A DNA stretch of 30,819 nucleotides, from the NCBI GenBank assembly GCA_041494805.1, contig JBGQBN010000052.1, forward strand, positions 1-30,819. The letters run 5' to 3'. Of the stretch, positions 13,737 through 22,846 are shown piece after piece. The position numbers and the translations under genes were made by a program. The stretch comes from JBGQBN01 sp041494805 (GTDB lineage: Bacteria > Acidobacteriota > Terriglobia > Terriglobales > Acidobacteriaceae). The notes below the pieces were generated by a model. The model was not told the origin of the DNA and did no database searches. It saw nothing but the letters and a program-made list of their open reading frames with translations. Position 1 is the first letter of the stretch; every line of letters starts with the position of its first letter.

Positions 13737-13860
13737 CTTTCGTTCGGGCTACTTTGTCTTAGGCAAGAGCAGAGCGGAAAGCAATCGTTGCAGCGCATCG
13801 GACAATACCTCAATCGCCGAGCTTGGTAGCGGAGCACCGTCGGGCCGCCTGGAGCCGGAA

Positions 13861-15120
13861 CTACGGCTTGATCTCGAACACTACCCCGTAGCCGCCGGCG
13901 CCGCCGCCTACCGTGGTGCCGTAAATGTTGCCCTGCTTGTCCAGCACCACGCCGGCCTGCGGGCTGTATCCGTCTGGCCCGGTGAACTTGTGCAGGATGG
14001 TGTACTGCCATTTCCCGTCCTGGCCCGGGGTCATCTTGAACACCGTGCCACAGCCCTGGAAACCGCAGACCTGCGTATTTCCTCCCCCGGCCGTCGTCCC
14101 GTATAAATTCCCCGCCTGGTCAAACACCAGGGTCCCCATGAAGGTGGCTCCGTCCCGGATGTCGGACGAGGCGTGCAACACCGTCTCTTTCCAGCCTCCT
14201 CCCGGGCGCGGTGTCAGCTCGAACACCATGCCGCAGCCATCCGGGCAGGAGGGCTGGCTCTTTCGCCCTCCCGCTTCGGTTGCGCCGTACAGGTTGCCCG
14301 CATTGTCCATCACCAGCCCGGCGTTGAACTCCTTGCCATCCCCCTCAAAAGCAGGAAAGCTGTGCAGGATGCGCTCCTTCCAACCCCCCGGCGTAGACTT
14401 CAGCTCAAAGACGATGCCATACCCGTTGGCACCGCCAATCTTGGTGGTGCCGTAAAGATCGCCCCTCGCGTCCAGGATCAGCGCAGCTTGGGGAAGGAAT
14501 CCGTCCCCGCCGTTGGGATTGAAACTGTAAAGCACGGTTTCGCTCCAGCCATCCGGGCCCGGAGACAGTTCGAACACATTGCCCGCTTTGTACTCCCCCG
14601 GTCCCCAAGTGCCGAAAAGATTGCCTACCCCGTCCATGACTATGCCGTTGGAACCAGTCCGGTAGATAAGTTGGAAACTCCACACGCTGGGAGAGTCTGC
14701 ATCCGGAGTCAACTCAAAGGTCGTGCCGGTGTTGTTCTGTGCCCCGAACGCAGTGCCGTATAGATTGCCCACCGCGTCGAAGATGAGACTCCCGGTGGGG
14801 CCCGCGCCGTCGTTGACGCAATAGGGATAATCCGGGCAGAAGCTGTAAAGGACGCTCTCCGCCCACCTAAGATCTGGCGATAGGCTTAGTTGGAAGACCG
14901 TACCCGACCCATAGTCGCCTCCACCGCTAGTGACGCCATATATCTTTCCACTTTGGTCTAGGACGAGGCCACCGTACAAGCCGCCCCCGTCCAGCCCCGC
15001 AGTGAACGCGTGCAGCACCCGATACTTGGGGGCTGCCCACACACTGCCCGCAGACATCCAACTGACAGCCAGAAAGGCCAGCGTAGGCAGCACGGAGGAG
15101 GGGGAAACTCTCAGCCGCAT
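13861..15120 (-). CDS. Secreted GloVer tandem-repeat protein
   Basis: The 419-residue product has at least seven repeats of about 45-55 residues built on L-x-D-x-x-G-N-L-Y-G-T-T-x-x-G-G followed by G-T-V-F-E-L-x-P and W-x-E-x-x-L-Y-S-F, for example LVFDQAGNLYGTTAGGGN and VVLDKQGNIYGTTVGGG. This is the GloVer-type tandem repeat common in Acidobacteriota secreted proteins, expected to fold as a beta-propeller. A signal peptide (MRLRVSPSSVLPTLAFLAVS, then WMSAGSVWAAP) supports ATG at 15120, which has GGAGGT about ten bases upstream; the longer frame to 15210 is not used. No C-terminal anchor is seen. Function unknown; adhesion or carbohydrate binding is speculation. It lies 142 bp downstream of the phosphoesterase gene on the same strand. 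Confidence 0.85.
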   Translation of the reverse strand: MRLRVSPSSVLPTLAFLAVSWMSAGSVWAAPKYRVLHAFTAGLDGGGLYGGLVLDQSGKIYGVTSGGGDYGSGTVFQLSLSPDLRWAESVLYSFCPDYPYCVNDGAGPTGSLIFDAVGNLYGTAFGAQNNTGTTFELTPDADSPSVWSFQLIYRTGSNGIVMDGVGNLFGTWGPGEYKAGNVFELSPGPDGWSETVLYSFNPNGGDGFLPQAALILDARGDLYGTTKIGGANGYGIVFELKSTPGGWKERILHSFPAFEGDGKEFNAGLVMDNAGNLYGATEAGGRKSQPSCPDGCGMVFELTPRPGGGWKETVLHASSDIRDGATFMGTLVFDQAGNLYGTTAGGGNTQVCGFQGCGTVFKMTPGQDGKWQYTILHKFTGPDGYSPQAGVVLDKQGNIYGTTVGGGAGGYGVVFEIKP

Positions 15121-15262
15121 CACACTCGTACCTCCGTTGACGGGCTCGTACCGGGAGGCAAGGGAGCCGAAGCCTCTGGGCAGCCAGAATTCTAACATCA
15201 ATTTCGGCAATTGCAGCGGCGGGCGCTGGGTACGCCAGCTCCCGCCAGAGCTTCAAGCGCCC

Positions 15263-16771
15263 TCAATCGCTGTCGTTAGCATCCGGACCGTCCAATGTGC
15301 CCTGAGTCTGGAAATAACTGGGACTGTAAGGAAGCGACGTGATCTGGGTAAACGAACGGTACGGCCAGAGAAAGAACTCAGACAGAGGGACATTTCCGTT
15401 GGCATTATCCGGAGCATGAAAATCCGCAAACTGGTATTGCTGGTTGATCGTATCTGATATACCGAAGTTGAGTTCGATAAACCGGAGTATGCTGCCAAAG
15501 TCGTGTACGTAAGGAAACACCTTTCCGTGATCCGGGATGGAGCCCGAAACGTAACCCGCCTTGGTGTAGGGAGAGACTACCAGCAGGGGAACGCGAAATC
15601 CGTAGGTGTAGAACGCACCCCAGGTACCGGATACCCGATTTACCCCTGGGTAGGGAGGGTTTCCGCCGTTAGGGTTGACGTGGTCGAACCAGCCGCCCCA
15701 GTCATCCCACGTAACGAAGATGGCAACGGAGTGGTTGGGGTCGTTCCTCCAGTAATTGCACTGGTTGTTGTTGTACACGCCGCCGATGGCGTTGACGATG
15801 GTGGCCACGTACGACGGCCCCGAGCCGTCGTTCTCCTGCGCATGGTCTGACCACTTCTTGTCCGGGATCACCCAGTTCACCGCGGCCAGGTTGCAGCTGT
15901 TAATGTCGTCCACTATCGGCATCGTGTGTTGTGCCGTTTCGAATATCATGTCCGCGTTGTATTCGGTTCCCTGGCACGCTCCGGGCGCGGGACCGGGTTG
16001 GCACAGGCGCTGTATCGTGGTCGGCGCCGCCCAAATCCCCGGAATCGCCGGCAGGTAGTACTTCCAGGGGATCTTGGGAGTGACACTGTCGAGCAGATCC
16101 ACCAGAGTGGGGTGGTCAAAGCAGGTGTAGGCGCAATGCGCGTCAAGAGGGTGGTCGGTGCAGTACTGGACGCTGGGCTCGACACCGTTGTTGTCGATCA
16201 AGAGAGTGAATTCGCCGGCCGGGGCAGTGCATCCGGCAAGGCTGGGATTGTTGGCATTGCCCGCGTCGAACCAGTTGTAATGTCCGTTCAAGTTCGCGGT
16301 GGGCGCCGAGGTCCCCGAAATGATGAACTGGTGTGCGGCGTAGCTGGGGCCTTCGTTGGTTTGGAACATATAGTTGGCGAAGCCGTAGTCTTCCGCAATT
16401 TGGAAATAAGGCTCCACATCGCCACGCGGGACAAAAGCGTAGGCCTGTAGGGGAGCCCCGTCCATCTGGCCGTTGTGCCACTGATTGACGAAGTCGCTGT
16501 GGCCATGACCTGGATCAAACGTGTCGTTCATGTGCCGAGCGGTCAGGCAAATAGTTGCCCCCTGGTAGAGGCCTCCATCCTGGATGTCCACGCCCGCCTC
16601 GAAGGGGTTCTGTGTGCCACAGTGCACGATGGTCGGTGCGCTCCCAAACAGATTGTCCGGCGTGCGGTTCTCCTGGAACACAATGATGATGTGATCGAAA
16701 TGGGGCAGGCTTTGGGCCATGGCGATCGTCGCTCCAAATGAAACCAGCAGCAGAATCTTGATGTGCCTCAT
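15263..16771 (-). CDS. Secreted phosphoesterase (phospholipase C/AcpA family, PF04185 type)
   Basis: The 502-residue product has a signal peptide (MRHIKILLLVSFGATIAMAQ) and the blocks of the phosphoesterase superfamily that includes phospholipase C and acid phosphatase AcpA. HIIIVFQENRTPDNLFG carries metal-binding E34/N35. NEGPSYAAHQFIISGTS carries a likely nucleophile S143. FVTWDDWGGWFDHV carries metal-binding D356/D357, followed by VPLLVVSPY and HDFGSILRFIE. It should hydrolyse phosphate esters outside the cell; the substrate is not determined. Many cysteines (for example CTDHPLDAHCAYTC) suggest disulfides. ATG at 16771 follows GGAGGAGGA at ideal spacing; the longer frame to 16867 lacks this. 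A GTTGGGTTGGTTGGG stretch lies in the leader region. Confidence 0.9.
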   Translation of the reverse strand: MRHIKILLLVSFGATIAMAQSLPHFDHIIIVFQENRTPDNLFGSAPTIVHCGTQNPFEAGVDIQDGGLYQGATICLTARHMNDTFDPGHGHSDFVNQWHNGQMDGAPLQAYAFVPRGDVEPYFQIAEDYGFANYMFQTNEGPSYAAHQFIISGTSAPTANLNGHYNWFDAGNANNPSLAGCTAPAGEFTLLIDNNGVEPSVQYCTDHPLDAHCAYTCFDHPTLVDLLDSVTPKIPWKYYLPAIPGIWAAPTTIQRLCQPGPAPGACQGTEYNADMIFETAQHTMPIVDDINSCNLAAVNWVIPDKKWSDHAQENDGSGPSYVATIVNAIGGVYNNNQCNYWRNDPNHSVAIFVTWDDWGGWFDHVNPNGGNPPYPGVNRVSGTWGAFYTYGFRVPLLVVSPYTKAGYVSGSIPDHGKVFPYVHDFGSILRFIELNFGISDTINQQYQFADFHAPDNANGNVPLSEFFLWPYRSFTQITSLPYSPSYFQTQGTLDGPDANDSD

Positions 16772-16941
16772 GTGGAATCCTCCTCCGTGAAACGCCGGTT
16801 GGGTTGGTTGGGATGTGGGGTTCGGGAATACGACCGGGCCGGATACAACAATGGTGGAGTACACCACTCCGTGAGAAGCCGGCGGTGAAAAATTCTGTTT
16901 GTTACGAAACCAGAACGGGCCTAAGCCGGGAAAGCAGCCGG

Positions 16942-18291
16942 CTATCGGGACCGTTTACCGGCGGCCTTCTTTGGAGGACGTGACGGTTTGGGCGCGGTGT
17001 TCCCGAATACCCGCGCGAAGATCTTGTCGATGTTGCGCAACTGCCGCTTCAGATCGAATGCGCGCTCAATCTGCTGGCGGGGCACACGGCTAGTGATCTC
17101 TTTGTCCTTGAGCACGAGTTCACGGAAGTTCAATCCTTGCTTCCAGGCACGCATGGCGTGGCGCTGCACTATGCGGTACGCGTCTTCGCGGGAAACTCCG
17201 TGTTCCACCAGGTCGAGCAGGAGCTGGCCGCTGTAGACCAGGCCGCCGGTGCTCTCGAGGTTCATTTTCATGCGCTCCGGGTAGACGAACATTGTGTCCA
17301 CCAGGTTGGCGGTTTTCTGCAACAGGTAATCCACCAGAGTGGTCGAATCGGGAATGATGAGGCGCTCCACGGAGGAGTGCGAGATATCGCGTTCATGCCA
17401 CAGGGCAACGTTTTCAAATGCTGCCTGCGCGTTTGATCGCACCACGCGGGCCAGTCCGCTGATCTGCTCGCAGGTGACCGGATTACGCTTGTGCGGCATG
17501 GCGGAGGAACCTTTCTGTTTCTCGCTGAAAAATTCCTCGGCTTCGCGCACCTCGGTACGCTGCAGGTGGCGAATTTCGGTGGCAATCTTATCCAGCGTGC
17601 AGGCAATGACGGCCAACGTGGCCAGATAGTGGGCGTGACGGTCGCGTTGGATCACTTGCGAGGAAATCGCGGCCGCTTTCAATCCCAGGCGGGTACAGAT
17701 CTTTTCTTCCAGGTCGGGATTGAGGTGAGTCAACGTACCCACGGCGCCGGAGAACTTGCCGACCCGCATGTCTTCAGCCGCACGCTCGAAGCGGGCGATA
17801 TCGCGCTGGACCTCGGAATACCAGTTGGCCAGCTTGAAGCCGAAGGTGATCGGTTCCGCGTGAACGCCATGAGTGCGGCCCACCATGGGCGTGTCCTTGA
17901 ATTCCCAGGCGCGCCGCTTGAGGACATCGGAGAGGCGCTCGAGATCGTCGGAGATGATGGCGGAAGCCTGGCCCATGAGCAGGGCCTGGGCGGTATCGAC
18001 TACGTCGTTCGAAGTCAGGCCGTAGTGGAACCAGCGGGCATGGGGGCCGACGATCTCCGCCACGGCGGTGGTGAAGGCGATGACGTCGTGCCGCACCTCG
18101 GCCTCGATTTCGTTGATGCGTTCGAGGTCGAAGTCGGCGCGCTCCCGGATAGCCTGGGCTGCGTCCTTGGGCACCAAGCCGGCTTCGGCCAGGGTCTCGG
18201 TGGCGGCGACCTCCACCGCGAGCCAGGTGCGGAACCGGTTTTCATCACTCCAAATGCGGCCCATTTCGGGGCGGGTGTAGCGTGGGATCAC
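16942..18291 (-). CDS. purB: Adenylosuccinate lyase
   Basis: The 449-residue product is a full-length PurB. IPRYTRPEMGRIWSDENRF opens the protein, FHYGLTSNDVVDTAQ and VGRTHGVHAEPITFG (H141) form active-site walls, and the fumarase/aspartase superfamily signature GSSAMPHKRNP (261-271) holds the catalytic Ser loop. It splits succinyl-AICAR to AICAR and adenylosuccinate to AMP in purine synthesis. The C-terminal ~20 residues (PKPSRPPKKAAGKRSR) form a basic tail beyond the usual end. The start is GTG at 18291, supported by homology of the MIPRYTRPEM start and by GGAGAGG upstream. It stands alone, not in a pur operon. Confidence 0.96.
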   Translation of the reverse strand: MIPRYTRPEMGRIWSDENRFRTWLAVEVAATETLAEAGLVPKDAAQAIRERADFDLERINEIEAEVRHDVIAFTTAVAEIVGPHARWFHYGLTSNDVVDTAQALLMGQASAIISDDLERLSDVLKRRAWEFKDTPMVGRTHGVHAEPITFGFKLANWYSEVQRDIARFERAAEDMRVGKFSGAVGTLTHLNPDLEEKICTRLGLKAAAISSQVIQRDRHAHYLATLAVIACTLDKIATEIRHLQRTEVREAEEFFSEKQKGSSAMPHKRNPVTCEQISGLARVVRSNAQAAFENVALWHERDISHSSVERLIIPDSTTLVDYLLQKTANLVDTMFVYPERMKMNLESTGGLVYSGQLLLDLVEHGVSREDAYRIVQRHAMRAWKQGLNFRELVLKDKEITSRVPRQQIERAFDLKRQLRNIDKIFARVFGNTAPKPSRPPKKAAGKRSR

Positions 18292-18445
18292 GGTTGCGCC
18301 ACCTCTCCGATGTCCGCCGAAAATTGAGGAACTAGGGATTCTAAATGGAGTGGGACTCCGGTGGCCAGCGGCGGCTTGCGGCCAGCGTCTGGAGGATGGG
18401 CATTTGCGAGAGCCGGGGTGGATTACGCGCTTCTTCTGAGCCTGC

Positions 18446-18476
18446 CTGGCTCAGACTTTTCGTTCTGGCTCAGACT
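18446..18476. repeat. 12-bp direct repeat upstream of purB
   Basis: CTGGCTCAGACT occurs at 18446-18457 and 18465-18476. It is in the 241-bp gap between purB and the protease gene, which otherwise shows nothing I can name. Confidence 0.4.
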
Positions 18477-18532
18477 CCGCGGAGTTCAGGTCCGGGTTTC
18501 GTGGTCTGCGTGGCCCGAATGCCAAATTTTGC

Positions 18533-19528
18533 TTATTTCTGAGAGAGGGCTGGTGCTTGGTTGCTCGGCGTGTGTTCTCTGGCGGCAGCGATGAGTGGCC
18601 GTAATGCTTCCACCGAAACCCCCAGCGTGCCGCCGGAGAATCCGTCAATGTAGGCGGCGTTGACGCCGATCACTTCTCCGTGGGAATTGAATACTGGGCC
18701 GCCGCTGCCACCGTGGGCGGTGGGTGCATCGTAGATGAGCTTGTCTCCAACCACATCTCCCAGGTGTCCACAGGTCGCCGAGGGGCGAATCAACGAGAGT
18801 GCTGCAAGTTCATTGGCGGCACCTTGGTCATCGTGCCGGAAGGCCAGGCGGTCGTAGACGGCCGGCGGTGATTTTGCGACCATCCCCAGCACTCCCATGG
18901 GGTAGCCGACTACGGCCACGAGTTCTCCTGGGGTTGAGGGTTCGGCAGCCAGAGGCAAAGGCCGAAGCTGGTGAACCGCCTGCGAATCCGCAATCTCTAG
19001 CACGGCCAGGTCTCCGTGGGCCGACAACGCGACCGGAGTGATATTCACCGGAGTGGGAAATCCAGGAAAGAAAGCCAGCAGCTTCTCCAGTTGCGGAGTG
19101 GCGCCGCGCCGAATCAATTCGGTGGCCTCAGGGTCTCCATACCAGGGCTGGGCCACGTGACGATTCGAGGCGAGCAGCCCGTCGGACACCACAAAGCCGG
19201 TGCCAGAAATGCGAGCGCGCAGCATAGGCCGTTGCTGGGAGAAGCCGACCTGATACACCCCGAAGATGTAACAGATGGAATTGCGATAGTGGTTCAGGAC
19301 CATGGCTGGCATGGCCTGCTCCTGTTTAAGCTGGTCCACCTGGAGCGAAAGCTGCTGTACCTGCTCGTGAAGACTGTCTTCGTGCGGGGCGTTGGGGGTC
19401 AGCGGCGCGTAATAGTGCGCCATGAAACCCACTCCGGCGACCAGAAATATCCCCAAAAGGCCCTGGACGAGCCGTTGCCACGTGGTGCAGACCGGTTCTT
19501 CTTCAGGTGAGTAATGGTTTTCGGCCAT
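18533..19528 (-). CDS. Membrane-anchored trypsin-like serine protease
   Basis: The 331-residue product has a short cytoplasmic N terminus, one membrane helix (about 20-38, LVQGLLGIFLVAGVGFMAH), a coiled-coil stretch (about 50-72, LHEQVQQLSLQVDQLKQEQ) and a chymotrypsin-fold protease domain. The triad is H124 (LLASNRHVAQ), D173 (SAHGDLAVLEI) and S275 (GGSGGPVFN). ATG at 19528 is chosen over a TTG at 19591. There is no PDZ domain, so it is not a classical DegP. The protease faces the periplasm and probably acts in envelope quality control. No clear Shine-Dalgarno is seen. It lies 167 bp downstream of the glutaredoxin remnant, on the same strand. Confidence 0.87.
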   Translation of the reverse strand: MAENHYSPEEEPVCTTWQRLVQGLLGIFLVAGVGFMAHYYAPLTPNAPHEDSLHEQVQQLSLQVDQLKQEQAMPAMVLNHYRNSICYIFGVYQVGFSQQRPMLRARISGTGFVVSDGLLASNRHVAQPWYGDPEATELIRRGATPQLEKLLAFFPGFPTPVNITPVALSAHGDLAVLEIADSQAVHQLRPLPLAAEPSTPGELVAVVGYPMGVLGMVAKSPPAVYDRLAFRHDDQGAANELAALSLIRPSATCGHLGDVVGDKLIYDAPTAHGGSGGPVFNSHGEVIGVNAAYIDGFSGGTLGVSVEALRPLIAAAREHTPSNQAPALSQK

Positions 19529-19694
19529 AAGGACGATGATGGGTACTGGCGGCTCCGGGGAAGGGGAGTCCGCGCCCGCCAAGCGGGGCAATGCAGGCTC
19601 TATCTTGCCGCGTAGATGGGGGGTTTCCTACGGTACGGAAGGAGATGTCCCGACGGAAGTGAAGGGGCGAATGGCTCTTGGTCGCAATTACGCT

Positions 19695-19957
19695 TTAGTC
19701 CCGCAGTTCATTGATGCCCAGACGCTTAGCCATCTCCTGGTACAGAAACCCCTCACCGGTGCGATCGGGCTGGATCCATTCACCGTCGATCACGAACTGG
19801 GGAATGGCGCGCTTGCCGGTGCGGGCGACAACTTCCTTGGCGGCGCCGGGCGTGGTTTCGATGTCAATCTCTGTATAGGAATCTTGTGACGTTGCAGGAA
19901 GCGCTTGGCCTCGCGGCAATCCGGACACCAGAAGGCGGAATAGACGATCAGATCCAT
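19695..19957 (-). pseudogene. Glutaredoxin-like gene with a frameshift
   Basis: From ATG 19957 the minus strand reads MDLIVYSAFWCPDCREAKRF then LQRHKIP, a glutaredoxin N terminus with a CPDC redox motif. At about 19876-19882 the frame is lost. The second half, YTEIDIETTPGAAKEVVART then GKRAIPQFVIDGEWIQP and LYQEMAKRLGINELRD, is in another frame and ends with TAA at 19695. One missing base at the junction of KIP and YTEID restores a protein of about 87 residues, the normal length. Because both halves are otherwise intact, this is either a very recent mutation or a sequencing/assembly error. A product would reduce disulfides in the cytoplasm. The leader (19958-20002) is a degenerate GTTCYAAGGTT-like tandem repeat. 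Confidence 0.8.
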
Positions 19958-20002
19958 AGTTCCAAGGTTGAGTTCTAAGGTTGCAAGGTTTCAAAGTTTC
20001 AG
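19958..20002. repeat. Degenerate tandem repeat upstream of the glutaredoxin frame
   Basis: AGTTCCAAGGTT, GAGTTCTAAGGTT, GCAAGGTT and TCAAAGTTT follow one another, all variants of a GTTCCAAGGTT unit. It is another simple intergenic repeat and occupies the leader next to the ATG. Confidence 0.6.
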
Positions 20003-20092
20003 AGATGAAAGTTCTCCGCAGTCACGATCCGGCAAGCCCCTCGAACAAAAACAAAGCCGGCGTTGGCTGACGGCGATGAATGACGATGAGGT

Positions 20093-20120
20093 GTAGAGAC
20101 GTAGCTAGCTACGTCTCTAC
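20093..20120. repeat. Perfect 28-bp palindrome after clpC
   Basis: The left arm GTAGAGACGTAGCT (20093-20106) is followed with no spacer by its exact reverse complement (20107-20120). It lies 6 bp past the clpC stop codon. It can form a hairpin but has no following T-run, so it is more likely a mobile palindromic repeat, though it may protect or end the clpC mRNA. Confidence 0.8.
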
Positions 20121-20126
20121 CTATCT

Positions 20127-22571
20127 TCAATTCTCGTACAGCAGCACACCCTCGGTTTTCTCCGAGTCCACCGGGCGGTAGAACAGCTTGTCGCCGTCAA
20201 GGAAGACCTCGATGAACGCCGGCCGGGTGGCGATGGTGCCCTGAATGAGCGCCTCGGAGAGCGGATCTTCAATGTACTTCTGCAGAGCCCTGCGCAGCGG
20301 ACGCGCACCGTAGCTGCGGTCGCCGAGCGTCTGGTTCAGAATCCACTTCTTGGCCTCGTCGGTCACGGTGACGGTGATCGATTTCTGCGCCAGGTTCTGG
20401 TTCAACTGGCAGACCATGAGTTCGAGAATCTGGATCAGATCGCTTTCGCTCAGCGCGTCGAAAATGATGATCTCGTCCAGGCGGTTGAGGAACTCGGGAT
20501 TGAAGGTGCGCTTGACCTCGTTTTTCACCAGATCCTCGACCTTGTCGGAGATCATTCCTTCATTGGTGGACTGGAAGCCCAGGCCCTCGCGCTTTTGCAG
20601 GTACCGGGCGCCTATGTTCGAGGTCATGATGATGATGGCGTTCTTGAAGTCCACCGTGTTGCCCAAGCCGTCGGTGAGTTGGCCGTCTTCAAAAACCTGC
20701 AGCAGGATGTTGAAGACGTCGGGGTGCGCCTTCTCGATTTCATCCAGCAGGACGACGGAATACGGCGCGCGCTTTACCCGTTCGGTGAGCTGGCCACCCT
20801 CTTCGTAGCCCACGTATCCTGGAGGCGAACCGATCAGCTTCGAGACCGAGTGTTTTTCCATGAACTCGGACATGTCAAAGCGGACCAGCGACTTCTCGCT
20901 GCCAAACATGAACTGAGCCAGGGTGCGGGCGACTTCCGTTTTGCCGACGCCGGTCGGACCAAGGAACAGGAACGAACCGATGGGCCGGTTCGGGCTCTTC
21001 AGGCCGGCGCGAGAGCGGCGGATAGCGCGGGCCAGGGCAGTGATGGCCTTCTCTTGCGAGATGATCCGCTTGTGCAGTTCTTCTTCGATGCGCAGCAGTT
21101 TCTGCGACTCTTCTTCCTTGATTGAGGTGATGGGCACACCGGTCCAGCGCGAGACCACATCTTCGATGTCCTCGCGGCCCACTACGCCGGTGGCGGACTC
21201 GTCCAGGTGATATTTTTCGCGAAGAGCGCGCAGGTTCTCGCGCTCTTTGCGTTCCTCGTCCGAATAGAAACGCGCCTTCTCGAACTCGTGGTTCGCGATG
21301 GCGTTCTCCATCCGGTGAACGATGAACTTGATGCGCTTCTGCACTTCGGTAAGTTCTTCCGGGAGCGAAGTCTGGCGCAGCTTTACGCGGGCGCCGGCTT
21401 CGTCGATAAGGTCAATTGCCTTATCCGGCAGGAAGCGGTCGGGAATGTAGCGGTTGGAATGCGACACCGCGAAATTGATGGAGTCGTCGGTATACGTGAC
21501 GGCGTGGAACTTCTCGTAACGGTCCTTGATGCCGAACAGGATCTTGGTGGCATCCACTTCGTTCGGTGGCGGGACTTTCACCGCCTGGAAGCGCCGTTCG
21601 AGCGAGCGGTCCTTTTCGATCGACTTGCGATATTCACCGGGAGTGGTGGCGCCAATACACTGAATCTCGCCACGCGATAAGGCTGGCTTCAGGATGTTGG
21701 CCGCGTCGAGCGAGCCTTCTGCCGAACCCGCGCCTACCAAGGTGTGCAGCTCATCGATGAAGATGATGGAATTCTGCGATTCCATCAATTCTTTCATGAT
21801 GGTCTTGAGACGCTCTTCAAACTGGCCGCGATACTTGGTGCCGGCGACGATAAGCGAAAGATCAAGAGCCAGGATGCGCTTATCGGCGAGAAACGACGGG
21901 ACTTCACCGTCCGCGATGCGCTGCGCCAGTCCTTCGACGATGGCGGTCTTGCCCACGCCGGGCTCACCGATCAGCACCGGATTGTTCTTGGTGCGGCGGC
22001 AAAGAATCTGCACCACCCGCTCCAACTCGCCTTCGCGTCCCACCAGCGGGTCGAGCTGGGTGTCCACCGCGGCCTGGGTGAGGTCGCGGGAAAACTCGCT
22101 GAGCAAGGAAGACTCGCGTTGACGCTGGGGCTGAGACTTCTCCTGGCTGGTGCGCGCCAGTTCCTCGCGGATGGTCGAAAGCCGCAGACCGCGCTCGTGC
22201 AGAATCTCCGCAGCGAAGCACTTTTCTTCTCTCAGTAAACCCAAAAGCAAATGTTCGGTGCCAATGTGCTTGTGCGATAGCCGTTCGGCTTCCTCCGCGG
22301 CATAGGCCAGGACGCGCTTGCATTCGTTGCTGAGCGGCAGGTCCACGGAGGTAGAAACTTTTTCCCGGATGGTGGTATGTCCTTCGATCTGCTTACGAAT
22401 GGATTCCACCGAGGCATGGGAGCGCAGGAAACGGTTGGTCAGGGCTTTGTCTTCGCGCAGAAGTCCCAGCAGCAGGTGCTCCGTCTCAATATAAGGAGAC
22501 CCGAACTGGCTGGCTTCATAACGCGCGAAAAAGATGACGCGCCTTGCTTTCTCCGTATAACGTTCAAACAT
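20127..22571 (-). CDS. clpC: ATP-dependent Clp protease ATP-binding subunit ClpC
   Basis: The 814-residue product has an N-terminal double Clp_N domain (1-140; MFERYTEKARRVIFFARYEA, IETEHLLLGLLRE, IGTEHLLLGLLRE), AAA+ domain 1 with Walker A GEPGVGKT (202-209) and Walker B IIFIDE (269-274), a UVR-type coiled middle region (about 410-445), AAA+ domain 2 with Walker A GPTGVGKT (538-545), and a ClpB-D2 C terminus. The short middle region and UVR motif indicate ClpC rather than ClpB. It unfolds substrates for ClpP. The start ATG 22571 is the conserved MFERYTEKAR with GGGGAGAAGG upstream; the longer frame to 22619 is rejected. No ctsR/mcsAB or clpP lies next to it. A weak promoter candidate (TTGGGT, 18 bp, CATAAT) is about 100 bp upstream. 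Confidence 0.96.
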   Translation of the reverse strand: MFERYTEKARRVIFFARYEASQFGSPYIETEHLLLGLLREDKALTNRFLRSHASVESIRKQIEGHTTIREKVSTSVDLPLSNECKRVLAYAAEEAERLSHKHIGTEHLLLGLLREEKCFAAEILHERGLRLSTIREELARTSQEKSQPQRQRESSLLSEFSRDLTQAAVDTQLDPLVGREGELERVVQILCRRTKNNPVLIGEPGVGKTAIVEGLAQRIADGEVPSFLADKRILALDLSLIVAGTKYRGQFEERLKTIMKELMESQNSIIFIDELHTLVGAGSAEGSLDAANILKPALSRGEIQCIGATTPGEYRKSIEKDRSLERRFQAVKVPPPNEVDATKILFGIKDRYEKFHAVTYTDDSINFAVSHSNRYIPDRFLPDKAIDLIDEAGARVKLRQTSLPEELTEVQKRIKFIVHRMENAIANHEFEKARFYSDEERKERENLRALREKYHLDESATGVVGREDIEDVVSRWTGVPITSIKEEESQKLLRIEEELHKRIISQEKAITALARAIRRSRAGLKSPNRPIGSFLFLGPTGVGKTEVARTLAQFMFGSEKSLVRFDMSEFMEKHSVSKLIGSPPGYVGYEEGGQLTERVKRAPYSVVLLDEIEKAHPDVFNILLQVFEDGQLTDGLGNTVDFKNAIIIMTSNIGARYLQKREGLGFQSTNEGMISDKVEDLVKNEVKRTFNPEFLNRLDEIIIFDALSESDLIQILELMVCQLNQNLAQKSITVTVTDEAKKWILNQTLGDRSYGARPLRRALQKYIEDPLSEALIQGTIATRPAFIEVFLDGDKLFYRPVDSEKTEGVLLYEN

Positions 22572-22846
22572 ATGGCCCTTCTCCCCAGAGCTCGCCACGA
22601 GGCTTCTGGGTCGTCTCATCCGGCCCTATCCTCGGGAACCTCTTGGCCCTCACATCATTATGCAATCCGGGGGCCACTAAACCCAAGCTCTAAAATGGTG
22701 CATTGGGCACCTGAGTCCCGTTACCAAAGGCACCGAGTTTCGTTTCAGCGCAAGCGGTTGCAACACCTGCGCACCGGCATCCAGTCCTTACTATCCTCGG
22801 GCTCATTCGGGCAACCTGCCGGAAATTGTTATTTTTCGCTAACCGC

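Noticed and set aside
15211..15262. Additional gene between the GloVer protein and the phosphoesterase
   Set aside because: The stretch is too short and frames covering it are antisense extensions without a ribosome binding site.
17491..18327. 278-codon open frame opposite purB
   Set aside because: Pure shadow of purB, whose signature motifs are unambiguous.
19695..19994. Intact 99-residue protein on the minus strand
   Set aside because: Its first ~37 residues come from a repeat-rich leader and an out-of-frame part of a glutaredoxin gene; the real start is in another frame.
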